A stretch of 64,000 nt of DNA from Bradyrhizobium sp. AZCC 1610 (GCF_036924515.1 NZ_JAZHRR010000001.1:5861001-5925000); one strand, 5' to 3'. Positions 44,300-53,862 are shown, numbered from the stretch's first letter. The notes: generated by a model not told the origin, from the letters alone. Program-made: numbers and translations.

Positions 44300-45799
44300 A
44301 TGGCTGCCACCATTTTGATTGCCGATGACGACGCGGTGCAGCGCCGTTTGGTTGAAAACATGGTGCAGAAGTGCGGCTATGAGCCCCTCGTCGTCGACAG
44401 CGGCGATGCAGCCGTGGCCTTGCTGACCGCCCCGGATGCGCCAGCGATCGATGCGGTCGTGCTCGACCTCGTGATGCCTGGCCTCGACGGGCTCGGCGTG
44501 CTGGCAAAAATGCGTGACGCAGGTGTGAGCGTTCCCGTCATCGTGCAGACCGCCCATGGCGGCATCGACAACGTGGTTTCGGCGATGCGCGCCGGCGCGC
44601 AGGATTTCGTGGTCAAGCCGGTCGGTTTCGAACGACTGCAAGTGTCGCTGCGCAACGCGCTCAACACTTCTGCGCTCAAGGGCGAACTGCAGCGTATCCG
44701 CCATAGCCGCGAAGGCCGGCTGACTTTTGCCGACATCATCACCCGCAGCGAAACCATGGCAGCCGTGCTACGCACCGCGCAGAAGGCGGCCGCCTCAAGC
44801 ATTCCGGTGCTGATCGAGGGCGAGTCCGGCGTCGGCAAGGAATTGTTCGCCCGCGCCATCCACGGCTCCAGCGAACGCAAGTCGAAACCCTTCGTCGCGG
44901 TCAATTGCGGCGCCATCCCCGACAATCTCGTGGAATCGATCCTGTTCGGTCATGAGAAGGGCGCCTTCACCGGCGCCACCGAACGCCATATGGGCAAATT
45001 CGTCGAAGCTTCCGGCGGCACGCTGTTTCTCGACGAGGTCGGCGAGTTGCCGCTGGCAGCACAAGTAAAGCTGCTGCGCGCGCTGCAGGAAGGTACCGTC
45101 GAGGCGGTCGGCGGCCGCAAGCCGGTGAAGGTCGACGTCCGCATCATTTCCGCGACCAACCGCAAACTGCTCGACCTCGTGAAGAGCGGCGCGTTCCGCG
45201 AGGACCTGTTCTACCGGCTGCACGTGCTGCCGCTGACCATCCCACCGCTGCGGATGCGGCGCGAAGACATCCCGCATCTGTTGCGCCACTTCCTGGCGCG
45301 CTTTGCCGCCGAGGAAAACCGTACCATCACCGGCATCAGCGGAGAGGCCGTGGCCCATCTCGCGCAGCTCGACTGGCCCGGCAACATCCGCCAGCTCGAG
45401 AACACGGTGTATCGCGCCGTCGTCATGAGCGAGAGCGACCAGCTCGGCCTGTCTGATTTCCCGCAGACCATCGGCTTGGCCGTGCCGGACGGCCAGCTGG
45501 CGCACAGCGAACCGTTGGTCGTCGCGCCGTCGACGGCGCCCGCTATGGTTTCGGGTAGTGAAATACCGATCGCCCCGCTCGCCAATGCCGGCAGCCTTGC
45601 GATGCTGACCGCCGCAGGCGAAGTGCGGCCGCTCGAAGACATGGAAAACGAGATCATCCGTTTTGCGATCTCGCATTATCGCGGCCAAATGTCGGAAGTC
45701 GCGCGCCGGCTCAAGATCGGCCGCTCGACGCTCTACCGCAAACTCGATGAAGCTGCCGCCAACGACCCGGCCGAAGGCGGCGCGCAGGACGCTAATTGA
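44300..45799 (+). CDS. Sigma-54-dependent response regulator
   Basis: A 499-residue NtrC-type regulator. The receiver domain (1-125) has phospho-acceptor Asp56 in VVLDLVMP and Lys106 in FVVKPV. The AAA+ domain has Walker A GESGVGKE at 173-181, the sigma-54 contact loop GAFTGA at 221-226 and GGTLFLDEVGELPL. A C-terminal Fis-type helix-turn-helix (MSEVARRLKIGRSTLYRKL) binds DNA. A 60-residue Ala/Pro-rich linker precedes the last domain. GGGGAGAG lies before ATG 44300. No histidine kinase is adjacent, so the input is unknown. Confidence 0.92.
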   Translation: MAATILIADDDAVQRRLVENMVQKCGYEPLVVDSGDAAVALLTAPDAPAIDAVVLDLVMPGLDGLGVLAKMRDAGVSVPVIVQTAHGGIDNVVSAMRAGAQDFVVKPVGFERLQVSLRNALNTSALKGELQRIRHSREGRLTFADIITRSETMAAVLRTAQKAAASSIPVLIEGESGVGKELFARAIHGSSERKSKPFVAVNCGAIPDNLVESILFGHEKGAFTGATERHMGKFVEASGGTLFLDEVGELPLAAQVKLLRALQEGTVEAVGGRKPVKVDVRIISATNRKLLDLVKSGAFREDLFYRLHVLPLTIPPLRMRREDIPHLLRHFLARFAAEENRTITGISGEAVAHLAQLDWPGNIRQLENTVYRAVVMSESDQLGLSDFPQTIGLAVPDGQLAHSEPLVVAPSTAPAMVSGSEIPIAPLANAGSLAMLTAAGEVRPLEDMENEIIRFAISHYRGQMSEVARRLKIGRSTLYRKLDEAAANDPAEGGAQDAN

Positions 45800-46165
45800 G
45801 ACGCGAACTGAGCGGACGGCCCGCCAAGCGATTATGGCGCCGGCGCGGCAAAGATCGTGGCAAACCAACGACATCGACCGTTCGGAAGCTTTTGAACCGT
45901 GGCTTGGCGGTGACAGACAAATGGCGGGGAGCGTGGCAAAACCGCACGACCCGAGTGCAAACGGGTAGTTTGAGGTCAGTTTGTCGTGAGTGTCCCGCAT
46001 GGCGCTGGCTGCATGAAAGGGGCACATGTATCGTCTGCGTTTGAACCGTGGCGTGCAGGCGAACGACTGAGAAACCGATCGAGCCGGCGCTTCCCGCGCA
46101 AGCCGTGACGAACGATACCTAACGACTGTTCCATGTCGGGGCAGTTCGCCCAAGGGGGTGTGACG
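45800..46165. other. Gap between the response regulator and L,D-transpeptidase genes
   Basis: No gene is supported in these 366 bases; the short frames present lack any recognisable domain. An AAGGGGG ribosome site at 46151-46157 serves the gene starting at 46166. No clear sigma-54 (-24/-12) or sigma-70 promoter or terminator was seen. Confidence 0.4.
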
Positions 46166-48301
46166 ATGCGTGACTGTTCGACGAATCGTGCGGGATTTGA
46201 CCGCGTGCTGATGGCCGTCGCGGCAACTTTCCTCACGGTGTCAGCGACCTCAGCACTGGCGGCTCAGTCGACGACGCCGCGCGCCAGCGCCGCCGAGCTC
46301 GCGATCGACGCAGCAGTTCCCCGTCCCGAACCGGCCAACGTTCCGCCTCCGACCGTCGGCGACTTCAAGATGGACTCCACCGCCTCGGTGCCTGACGCAT
46401 CCAAAGTAACTGACAAGCCGGCCGAGCCGGCCCCGGCCGCAAAGGCAGCCGAGCCAAAGCCGGCCGAGATCGTCACCACGCCTGCGGCCAACGATGCCGC
46501 AACTGCCGCGCCGCCGGCTGCGACGGCCACCGCGCCCGCGCCCCCGGCTGAACCCGCCAAGGAGCCGGTGAAGGTCAGCACCGTCGCACCGGCCGACCAG
46601 CCGGTCGCCGACCGCCTGCGCGACATGCTCGGCGCCAAGTCGCTGCGCTTCTTCGACCGCAAGAACGAGCGCGCCGCCGTCGAGAAGTTCTACTCCGCGC
46701 GCGACTACGCGCCGCAATGGACGCAAGCCGGCAAATTGACCGACAGCGGCAAGGGCGTGATCGCCCGTTTGAAGGACGCCGCCGCCGAGGGCCTCAATCC
46801 GACCGACTATCCGGCGCCGGATTTTGCGGCCGCCGCTTCGCCGGACCAGCTCGCCGAAGCCGAACTGAAACTGACCGCGAGCATGCTCGACTATGCGCGA
46901 CAGGCCCAGAGCGGCCGGATGCACTGGTCGCAGGTTGCCGGCGACATCCAGTATCCCGAGCACCCGACCGATCCGGCGGAAGTGCTCGCCAACATTTCGA
47001 CCGCCAAGGACGCGTCCGTCGCGCTCGACGGCTACAACCCGCCGCACAAGCCCTACAAGGAACTGAAGGCCAAGCTCGCCGAGCTGCGCGGCCAGGGCGA
47101 CGGACCGATGATCCACATATCGGAAGGTCCCGCGCTGGCGTTCAAGGCCGCCACCAAGAAGCAGCCGGCGGTCACGCCGGAAGATCCGCGCGTGCCGCAA
47201 CTGCGCGCCAAGCTCGGCATAACCGAAAACGCCGACGATACGAGATACGACGCCAAGGTCGCCGCAGCCGTGCGCAAATTCCAGGAAGGCGCCGATCTCA
47301 AGCCGACCGGCGTGCTTGACGACCGTACCGTCAAGGCCATCAACAGCCCGAAGCGCGACCGGCAGATCGACATCGTCCTCGTCAATCTGGAGCGCCTGCG
47401 CTGGCTGCCGCGCCAGCTCGGCGCGGCCTCGCTCGGCAACGCTTATGTCATTCTCAACGTTCCCGACTTCACGCTGAAGGTGATGCAGAACGGGGCCCCG
47501 GTCTGGACCACGCGCGTGGTGACCGGAAAGCCGGGCAAGCATGCGACGCCGATGCTGACGGAGACGATGAAGTTCATCACGGTCAACCCGACCTGGAACG
47601 TGCCGCCGTCGATCATCTACAACGAATATCTGCCGGCCCTGCAGCAGGATCCAACCGTGCTGGATCGCATGGGTCTGAGGCTCGAGCGTCGCCGCGACGG
47701 CAGCATCCACATTTCGCAGCCGCCGGGCGAGGCCAATGCGCTCGGCCGCATCCGTTTCAACTTCCCGAACAAGTTCCTGGTCTATCAGCACGACACGCCG
47801 GACAAGCACCTGTTCGCCAAGGAAGAGCGCGCGTTCAGCCATGGCTGCATGCGGGTGCAGAATCCCGACCAGTACGCCTCGACCCTGCTGAACATCGTGA
47901 TGCCGAACGAGCGTTACTCGCCGGAAAAAATCCGCAGCATGTACGGCCGCAGCGAGATCGATCTGAAATTCCCGACGCCGATACCGGTCAACATCACCTA
48001 CCAGACCGCGTTCGTGGATGACGCCGGCAAGCTGCAGATCCGCAAGGACATCTATGGCCGCGACGCCGGGATGATCGCCCTGCTCAAGAACGGCCGTAGC
48101 AAGGACCTGGAGGTCATGGTCTCCCATGCCCAGCCGAATTATTCGCGTCCCAGGGATGCTTTGCCGCCCGGCGTCAACTTCGCCAGCGACAACACCTTTT
48201 CTTCCGGACCCTCGTTCTTTGAGCGTCTGTTCGGCGGCCCATCGACAATGACGCCGCCCGCCCCGGTCGGCCGTCGGCCGCAACAGCGGTTCACCCGTTA
48301 G
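46166..48301 (+). CDS. L,D-transpeptidase, YcbB/LdtD-like
   Basis: A 711-residue periplasmic enzyme. The signal peptide (LMAVAATFLTVSATSALA) is followed by an Ala/Pro/Lys-rich linker to about 165, a scaffold domain, a peptidoglycan-binding domain (KVAAAVRKFQEGADLKPTG) and the YkuD catalytic domain with SHGCMRVQNP (Cys561). The domain order matches LdtD. It forms 3-3 crosslinks in the murein. ATG 46166 was chosen because AAGGGGG precedes it. The next gene encodes a MepK-like endopeptidase, as in the E. coli ycbB-ycbK neighbourhood. Confidence 0.9.
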   Translation: MRDCSTNRAGFDRVLMAVAATFLTVSATSALAAQSTTPRASAAELAIDAAVPRPEPANVPPPTVGDFKMDSTASVPDASKVTDKPAEPAPAAKAAEPKPAEIVTTPAANDAATAAPPAATATAPAPPAEPAKEPVKVSTVAPADQPVADRLRDMLGAKSLRFFDRKNERAAVEKFYSARDYAPQWTQAGKLTDSGKGVIARLKDAAAEGLNPTDYPAPDFAAAASPDQLAEAELKLTASMLDYARQAQSGRMHWSQVAGDIQYPEHPTDPAEVLANISTAKDASVALDGYNPPHKPYKELKAKLAELRGQGDGPMIHISEGPALAFKAATKKQPAVTPEDPRVPQLRAKLGITENADDTRYDAKVAAAVRKFQEGADLKPTGVLDDRTVKAINSPKRDRQIDIVLVNLERLRWLPRQLGAASLGNAYVILNVPDFTLKVMQNGAPVWTTRVVTGKPGKHATPMLTETMKFITVNPTWNVPPSIIYNEYLPALQQDPTVLDRMGLRLERRRDGSIHISQPPGEANALGRIRFNFPNKFLVYQHDTPDKHLFAKEERAFSHGCMRVQNPDQYASTLLNIVMPNERYSPEKIRSMYGRSEIDLKFPTPIPVNITYQTAFVDDAGKLQIRKDIYGRDAGMIALLKNGRSKDLEVMVSHAQPNYSRPRDALPPGVNFASDNTFSSGPSFFERLFGGPSTMTPPAPVGRRPQQRFTR

Positions 48302-48331
48302 TCCGGCTCAGCAAGATTTCCGAACGAAATC

Positions 48332-48360
48332 AACGATCTCGTCACTCCGGCGAGATCGTT
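48332..48360 (+). terminator. Stem-loop after the L,D-transpeptidase gene
   Basis: AACGATCTCG and CGAGATCGTT form a perfect 10-base stem with a 9-base loop, 30 bases after the stop codon. The following TTTACATTAACC is only weakly U-rich, so termination efficiency is uncertain. Confidence 0.55.
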
Positions 48361-48481
48361 TACATTAACCATTATCCACCTCTAAATTGACCGGGCACTT
48401 TTTCGCCACAGTCGACGGGTTAGGTTAAGCCTAACTGGGGAGCGGGACGGTAAACTTCGGTTAACCCTCCCGCTTTAAGAA

Positions 48482-48530
48482 AGTATTCACCCTCTTTTGC
48501 CGGGGTCTGCAAAAGAACACCGTGAATACT
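48482..48530 (+). promoter_or_regulatory. Two-tier hairpin just before the mepK-like gene
   Basis: An outer stem AGTATTCAC/GTGAATACT (48482-48490 with 48522-48530) encloses an inner stem TCTTTTGC/GCAAAAGA (48493-48500 with 48509-48516). It ends 10 bases before the GTG start at 48541. Such a structure could shield the ribosome site GGGTGGG or act as an attenuator; the sequence alone cannot tell. Confidence 0.55.
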
Positions 48531-48540
48531 CGTCGACTGG

Positions 48541-50160
48541 GTGGGCTCATACGTGCTGGCTGGTTTCGCGCGCCAATTCAATCCGCTTGTTCTGCCAAAG
48601 GCCGGATATCGGATCGGGCTGACTGCGCTATTGCTGCTCGCCGGCGCCGGCTCGGTGCATGATGCGACCGCATTGAACGAGACCCGCACCCTTTCTTTCC
48701 ACCACACCCATTCCGGCGAAGACCTCACCGTCACCTTCAAGCGCGATGGGCGTTACGACGAAGAGGCGCTGAAGAAGCTCAATCATTTCCTCCGCGACTG
48801 GCGCAGCCAGGACCAGACCACGATGGATCGTCACCTCTTCGACATCCTCTGGGAAGTCTACCGCGACGTCGATGGCAGGAAACCGATCCAGATCATCTCT
48901 GCCTACCGCTCCCCCGCCACCAACTCCATGCTCCGCCGCCGCTCTTCAGGCGTGGCGCGCTTCAGCCAGCACACGCTCGGCCACGCCATGGACTTCTACA
49001 TTCCGGACGTGCCGCTCGAGCAGATCCGTGCCGCTGGGCTCCGGTTGCAGCGTGGCGGCGTCGGCTTCTATCCGACCTCAGGCTCGCCGTTCGTCCATCT
49101 CGATACCGGCAGCGTCCGTCACTGGCCGCGCATGACCCACGATCAACTGGCAAGGGTATTCCCGGATGGACGCACCGTCCACCTGCCCTCCAATGGCGGT
49201 CCGCTGAAGGGCTATGAGCTTGCCCGCGCCGACATCGACCGCCGCGGCAATGGCAACGACGCCACAACCGTCGGGAAGATGCCGAACCTGTTCGCGGCCC
49301 TGTTCAGGGGCGGCAAGTCGACAGAAGAGGACGACGAGGGCGCCAGCACGCCGATCAAGAACGAGAAGCCCGCACCGGCCAGCATTGCAGCCGCGAAATC
49401 CGCCGATCCGGTGCCGACCCCGCGCGCAAAGCCGGTCGGCGCGACCATCCAGCTGGCCTCGGCCGACGCACAAATCGTATCGGCGCCCAAAGCCAAGCCT
49501 GAGGCGAAACAAACTGCGCAGGCTTCCGCCGACAAGGCCGAGCCCAAACCGCAGACGCCGGCCGATATCATCAATTCCCGCGGCTTCTGGGACGACGTGC
49601 CGTCCGCGGCTAACCAGGCCACCCCCGCCCAGATCGCGGCACTCCGGGCACGCCAGATGCTCGCCGCCACCACCGATCCGCAGCCGACCGCCAGCGTCAC
49701 CGAAGCGTTCAACAAGGCGATGGCCTATGCGCCGGCCGCTTCTTCGCCGGTCGACCGCACGAATATCGTCGCGGCCTCCGCGCCGATCCCGCGTCCCACC
49801 CGTCCGGCGCGCAATGCCGGTGCCGCCGCGACCGAAATCAATACCGTGGTCGCCAAGGGAGCCCAGGGTCAGGACGCCGTGGTCGCGACCTCGACCCGTC
49901 TCGCCGCCGCCCAGGGCAACAGTATCTGGATGCGGGTGGTGATGCTGGCGCCGAGCGCAAGCAGTGCGATGTCGACGACGGTGCTTGGTGATACCGAGAT
50001 GACCCAGATGCGCAGCCACTTCGTCAAGCCGAAGGCCGCGATCGCCATGACCTTCTCGGAAGATCCGATGATGGGCATGACCTGCGACCGCTTCACGGGA
50101 TCGGCGACCGCGCAACTGCCGACGCAGTCGTTCGTGCTGCGCACCGCCGCGCTGCGCTAA
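48541..50160 (+). CDS. MepK-like (DUF882) murein endopeptidase
   Basis: A 539-residue exported protein. The signal is RIGLTALLLLAGAGSVHDATA. The peptidase fold (about 45-210) has YRSPATNSMLR, QHTLGHAMDFYIPD and FVHLDTGSVRHW, with His, Asp and His zinc ligands of the M15-type family. The rest is a long Ala/Pro-rich extension (about 260-500) and a short C-terminal domain. E. coli MepK cleaves the 3-3 crosslinks made by L,D-transpeptidases; the pairing with the Ldt gene supports the same job. Start is GTG 48541 or GTG 48553; the latter is better spaced from GGGTGGG. Confidence 0.85.
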   Translation: MGSYVLAGFARQFNPLVLPKAGYRIGLTALLLLAGAGSVHDATALNETRTLSFHHTHSGEDLTVTFKRDGRYDEEALKKLNHFLRDWRSQDQTTMDRHLFDILWEVYRDVDGRKPIQIISAYRSPATNSMLRRRSSGVARFSQHTLGHAMDFYIPDVPLEQIRAAGLRLQRGGVGFYPTSGSPFVHLDTGSVRHWPRMTHDQLARVFPDGRTVHLPSNGGPLKGYELARADIDRRGNGNDATTVGKMPNLFAALFRGGKSTEEDDEGASTPIKNEKPAPASIAAAKSADPVPTPRAKPVGATIQLASADAQIVSAPKAKPEAKQTAQASADKAEPKPQTPADIINSRGFWDDVPSAANQATPAQIAALRARQMLAATTDPQPTASVTEAFNKAMAYAPAASSPVDRTNIVAASAPIPRPTRPARNAGAAATEINTVVAKGAQGQDAVVATSTRLAAAQGNSIWMRVVMLAPSASSAMSTTVLGDTEMTQMRSHFVKPKAAIAMTFSEDPMMGMTCDRFTGSATAQLPTQSFVLRTAALR

Positions 50161-50191
50161 GATTCACTGTCTCCGCACACTCGACCCGGCA

Positions 50192-50280
50192 GTAGCCCGG
50201 ATGGAGCGTAGCGCAATCCGGGATCCCTCGGGCCGTGTTGTGCGATGACCCCGGATTTCGCTTCGCTCCATCCGGGCTAC
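50192..50280. repeat. Extragenic palindrome, family B, copy 1
   Basis: GTAGCCCGGATGGAGCGTAGCGCAATCCGGG at the left and CCCCGGATTTCGCTTCGCTCCATCCGGGCTAC at the right form a near-perfect inverted pair. A different family from the repeats at 338-8405. It sits between convergent genes. Confidence 0.85.
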
Positions 50281-50291
50281 GCGCCAACGCC

Positions 50292-50567
50292 TCACAGCAT
50301 CCCGAGCGCCTGCATGTAGGTCTCCAAAATGGTTTCCTGCTCGGCGCGCTCATTGGCGTCCTGCTTGCGCATCCGCACGATGGTGCGCAGCGCCTTGACG
50401 TCAAAGCCATTGCCCTTGGCTTCCGCATAGACATCGCGGATGTCTTCGGAGATCGTCTTCTTTTCTTCTTCCAGACGCTCGATGCGCTCGATGATGGCCT
50501 TGAGCTGGTCTTTTGCGAATTTTGTCGCGGGCTCGTCCTGGACGGCGGCAGCGGCGGAGGTGGCCAT
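50292..50567 (-). CDS. gapR: GapR/DUF2312 nucleoid-associated protein
   Basis: A 91-residue protein with the GapR pattern: [20 protein letters not shown], then [20 protein letters not shown] and [19 protein letters not shown]. GapR tetramers clamp overtwisted DNA ahead of replication and transcription in alphaproteobacteria. AGGAG lies 7 bases before ATG 50567. The 12-residue start ([12 protein letters not shown]) is variable in the family. It stands alone between two family B palindromes. Confidence 0.92.
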   Translation of the reverse strand: MATSAAAAVQDEPATKFAKDQLKAIIERIERLEEEKKTISEDIRDVYAEAKGNGFDVKALRTIVRMRKQDANERAEQETILETYMQALGML

Positions 50568-50727
50568 CGGGTACTCCTGAATGGAACTGAAGGTGAGACT
50601 GAAAGATCAAGCGCCGCACGCGTTACCGCACGGCGCTTTTTTCAGGATTGACCCTCAAGATCGGGGGGCCTTGCGTCAAGGAAACATCGCGCTCATCCAC
50701 AGCGCTCCCACAGGAAGGTAAGGATAC

Positions 50728-50813
50728 GTAGCCCCGATGGAGCGCAGCGCAATCCGGGAAACTTTCGCGCGGTGGGCACTGCCCCGGATTGCGCTGCGCT
50801 CCATCCGGGCTAC
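50728..50813. repeat. Extragenic palindrome, family B, copy 2
   Basis: GTAGCCCCGATGGAGCGCAGCGCAATCCGGG with its inverted partner CCCCGGATTGCGCTGCGCTCCATCCGGGCTAC. It ends 10 bases before the stop of the DUF1244 gene. Confidence 0.85.
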
Positions 50814-50823
50814 GAAGCGAGGA

Positions 50824-51126
50824 TCAATGCCCGGGATGAACCTTCTTCATCGCGGCCAACTGCTCCGGGGTGGCGGTGCCCTGATGTTGCGCTTTCCACT
50901 CCTCATAGGGCATGCCGTAGACCGCCTCGCGGCTCTCGTCCTTGCTGACGGCGACACCCTTGGCGTCGGCCTCTTCCTTCATCCAGTTGGACAGGCAGTT
51001 GCGGCAGAAGCCGGCCAGATTCATCAAATCGATGTTCTGGACGTCGGTACGGGCGCGCAGGTGGCTGACCAGGCGCCGGAAAACGGCGGCTTCCAGTTCC
51101 GTTCTGGTTTTGTCGTCGATCGTCAT
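50824..51126 (-). CDS. DUF1244-family protein
   Basis: A 100-residue soluble protein with the family core LMNLAGFCRNCLSNWMKEEAD, including a CxxC pair, and the ending GMPYEEWKAQHQG...MKKVHPGH. The CxxC may bind a metal or act in redox; the function is unknown. ATG 51126 was chosen because the longer frame upstream is not helical like the family. The C-terminal His-Pro-Gly-His is conserved in what I remember of the family. Confidence 0.8.
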   Translation of the reverse strand: MTIDDKTRTELEAAVFRRLVSHLRARTDVQNIDLMNLAGFCRNCLSNWMKEEADAKGVAVSKDESREAVYGMPYEEWKAQHQGTATPEQLAAMKKVHPGH

Positions 51127-51326
51127 GGCCTTGGGTCCTGCGTCATAGGGAGCCGAGCATATTGATATCAGGTGGGAATTGTCACAGATTTTGCCATATC
51201 TACGCGCAAAAGTGGGTATCGCACGTGGAGTCCCGGTTTCCCATAGCGCGGGAAAGGCGTGCCCGGCCGTTGACAGGTCCCGCCGGGTCACGCGAAATCG
51301 TCAATGATTTGATATAGCTTCGCTGC

Positions 51327-51908
51327 ATGACCGCAAAAGATTCTCGCCGCTTGTTCCCCCTCTCCGCACGCATGACCGCCGGCCTGATGCCAGTGCTCGC
51401 GTTGGCGGCGGCGTGTCTGTGGAGCAGTCCGGCGGCGGCCGATTTCCGGCTCTGCAACAATACCTCCAGCCGGGTCGGCATTGCGCTGGGCTACAAGGAT
51501 GCCGAGGGCTGGACCACTGAGGGCTGGTGGAACGTGTCATCGCGCAGTTGCGAGACGCTGCTGCGCGGAACTCTTGTCGCCCGTTACTATTACATCTACG
51601 CGCTCGACTATGACCGCGGCGGCGAATGGTCGGGGCAGGCCTTCATGTGTTCGCGTGACAAGGAATTCACCATCAAGGGTACCGAGAATTGCCTGGCGCG
51701 CGGCTACGACCGCACCGGGTTCTTCGAGGTCGACACAGGCGAACAGCGAGCGTGGACCGTGCAACTGACCGAAGCCAACGAACAACCCGCGCAGCGCGTG
51801 CCGGGAATACCGGGCACCATGGGACCGGGCGGCCCCGGCGGGGTTCCCGGCCTGTCCAATCCGCCAAGCGGACCGGGTCTGCCGCCAGCCGCGGCGCCCA
51901 AGCAATGA
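51327..51908 (+). CDS. DUF1036-family exported protein
   Basis: A 193-residue protein with signal MPVLALAAACLWSSPAAA, then ADFRLCNNTSSRVGIALGYK and GWTTEGWWNVSSRSCETLLRG, the pattern of DUF1036 proteins. Four cysteines in the mature part suggest disulfides. The last 45 residues are Pro/Gly-rich (GTMGPGGPGGVPGLSNPP). Exported, function unknown. It overlaps the pyruvate kinase gene by ATGA, an arrangement I recall from other Bradyrhizobium relatives. Confidence 0.85.
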   Translation: MTAKDSRRLFPLSARMTAGLMPVLALAAACLWSSPAAADFRLCNNTSSRVGIALGYKDAEGWTTEGWWNVSSRSCETLLRGTLVARYYYIYALDYDRGGEWSGQAFMCSRDKEFTIKGTENCLARGYDRTGFFEVDTGEQRAWTVQLTEANEQPAQRVPGIPGTMGPGGPGGVPGLSNPPSGPGLPPAAAPKQ

Positions 51909-53341
51909 GACGGCTCCGTCGTATCAAGATACTCGCAACCCTCGGCCCGGCATCGTCAGACAGCGCGATGATCCGGAAGCTGTTCGAGGCCGGCGCGGAC
52001 GTGTTCCGCATCAATATGAGCCACACGCCGCACGACAAGATGCGCGAGTTGGTCAACACCATCCGCAATGTCGAGAGCAGCTATGGCCGCCCGATCGGCA
52101 TCCTGGTCGACCTGCAGGGACCGAAGCTGCGGCTCGGCGCTTTCGCCGAAGGCTCGACCCAGCTCAAGAACGGCCAGAGCTTTGTGCTCGATTCCGACAA
52201 GACACCGGGCGACAACAATCGCGTGCAGTTGCCGCATCCGGAAATCCTCGCAGCGCTTCGGCCGGGCCATGCGCTGCTGCTCGACGACGGCAAGGTGCGC
52301 CTGATCGCCGAAGAGACCTCGCCGGAGCGTGCAGTGACGCGGGTGGTGATCGGCGGCAAGATGTCGGACCGCAAGGGCGTCAGCCTGCCCGATACCGACC
52401 TTCCTGTTTCGGCGATGACGCCGAAGGACCGCGCCGATCTGGAGGCCGCACTTGTGACCGGGGTCGACTGGATCGCGCTCTCCTTCGTGCAGCGCGCCGA
52501 AGACGTCAACGAGGCCAAGCGCATGATCCGCGGCCGCGCTGCGGTAATGGCCAAGATCGAGAAGCCGCAGGCGATCGACCGGCTCGCAGAAATCATCGAC
52601 GCGTCCGACGCGCTGATGGTGGCGCGCGGCGATCTCGGCGTCGAGCTGCCGCTGGAGCGGGTGCCGAGCCTGCAGAAGCAAATGACGCGGATGGCGCGCC
52701 GCGCCGGCAAGCCGGTGGTGATCGCCACCCAGATGCTGGAATCGATGATCCAGGCGCCGGTGCCGACGCGCGCCGAAGTCTCCGACGTCGCGACCGCTGT
52801 CTATGAAGGCGCCGATGCCATCATGCTGTCGGCTGAATCGGCCGCCGGCAAATTCCCGGTCGAAGCGGTTTCGACCATGAACCGCATCGGCGAGGAAGTG
52901 GAGCGCGACCCGACCTATCGCTCGGTGCTGACGGCGCAGCGGTCTGAGCCGGAGAACACGGTCGGCGACGCCATTGCCGACGCCGCGCGGCAGATCGCCG
53001 AAACGCTGGAATTGTCGGCGATCATCTGCTGGACCTCGTCGGGTTCGACGGCGATCCGCGTGGCGCGCGAGCGGCCGAAGCTGCCGGTGGTGGCGATCAC
53101 GCCCAACCTTGCGACCGGCCGCAAATTGTCCGTCGTCTGGGGCGTGCATTGCGTGGTGGCCGAAGACGCGCACGACCAGGACGACATGGTCGATCGCGCC
53201 GGCTCGATCGCGTTCCGTGACGGCTTCGCCAAGGCCGGCCAGCGCGTGATCATCGTGGCCGGTGTGCCGCTCGGCATTCCCGGCACCACCAACATGGTGC
53301 GCATCGCCAATGTCGAGCCGGAGGGCGGGGCGAAGAAGTGA
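51905..53341 (+). CDS. pyk: Pyruvate kinase
   Basis: A 478-residue cytoplasmic enzyme converting phosphoenolpyruvate and ADP to pyruvate and ATP. Motifs: IKILATLGPASSDSAMIRKL, FRINMSHTPHDKM, VMAKIEKPQAIDRLAEI (catalytic Lys and Glu), ATQMLESMIQAPVPTRAEVSD and DAIMLSAESAAGKFPVEAV. The C-terminal domain has a nucleotide-like effector fold (IICWTSSGSTAIRVARERP). It starts at ATG 51905 within the end of the DUF1036 gene. Confidence 0.96.
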   Translation: MRRLRRIKILATLGPASSDSAMIRKLFEAGADVFRINMSHTPHDKMRELVNTIRNVESSYGRPIGILVDLQGPKLRLGAFAEGSTQLKNGQSFVLDSDKTPGDNNRVQLPHPEILAALRPGHALLLDDGKVRLIAEETSPERAVTRVVIGGKMSDRKGVSLPDTDLPVSAMTPKDRADLEAALVTGVDWIALSFVQRAEDVNEAKRMIRGRAAVMAKIEKPQAIDRLAEIIDASDALMVARGDLGVELPLERVPSLQKQMTRMARRAGKPVVIATQMLESMIQAPVPTRAEVSDVATAVYEGADAIMLSAESAAGKFPVEAVSTMNRIGEEVERDPTYRSVLTAQRSEPENTVGDAIADAARQIAETLELSAIICWTSSGSTAIRVARERPKLPVVAITPNLATGRKLSVVWGVHCVVAEDAHDQDDMVDRAGSIAFRDGFAKAGQRVIIVAGVPLGIPGTTNMVRIANVEPEGGAKK

Positions 53342-53350
53342 CGGCGCCGA

Positions 53351-53776
53351 TTACTGCAGCGTCGCGTCCAGCGTAATCTCGGTGTTGAGAAGTTTCGACA
53401 CCGGGCAGCCGGCCTTGGCCTTACCGGCCAATTCCTCGAACGTCGCCTTGTCCGCGCCCGGGATCTTCGCGTTCAGCGTCAGATGAACCGAGGTGATGGC
53501 AAATCCATCGCCCTGTTTTTCCAGCGCGACGTCGGCCTTGGTTTCCATGTGTTCGGCGGTGAGCTTGGCTTCTCCCAAAATCAGCGACAGCGCCATGGTG
53601 AAGCAGGCGGCGTGCGCGGCGCCGATCAATTCTTCCGGGTTGGAGCCGGGCTTGCCCTCGAAGCGGCTGGCAAAGCCGTAAGGGTAATCGTTGAGCGCGC
53701 CGCTCTTGGTCGAGATAGTGCCCTTGCCGTCCTTGATGCCGCCCTGCCATTTGGCGGATCCTGATGTCGTCGTCAT
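53351..53776 (-). CDS. osmC: OsmC-family peroxiredoxin-like protein
   Basis: A 141-residue protein with the OsmC cysteines in AAHAACFTMALSLIL and KAKAGCPVSKLLNTE. These two thiols reduce organic hydroperoxides. AGGAG lies upstream of ATG 53776. Convergent with pyk. A TetR regulator gene lies upstream on the same strand, 86 bases away, and might control it. OsmC fits better than Ohr by the GSNPEEL pattern. Confidence 0.9.
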   Translation of the reverse strand: MTTTSGSAKWQGGIKDGKGTISTKSGALNDYPYGFASRFEGKPGSNPEELIGAAHAACFTMALSLILGEAKLTAEHMETKADVALEKQGDGFAITSVHLTLNAKIPGADKATFEELAGKAKAGCPVSKLLNTEITLDATLQ

Positions 53777-53862
53777 CGCATGCTCCTGATCACGGGTGAA
53801 CCCGTCGATAAGCCGCAGCGTGACAAATGGTTGCGACAAAGGCGTGTCGAGCAGCGGTGAGT

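Noticed and set aside
46250..48283. 677-codon open frame antisense to the L,D-transpeptidase gene
   Set aside because: Arg/Gly-rich without any recognised motif; the plus-strand gene carries signal peptide and catalytic Cys.
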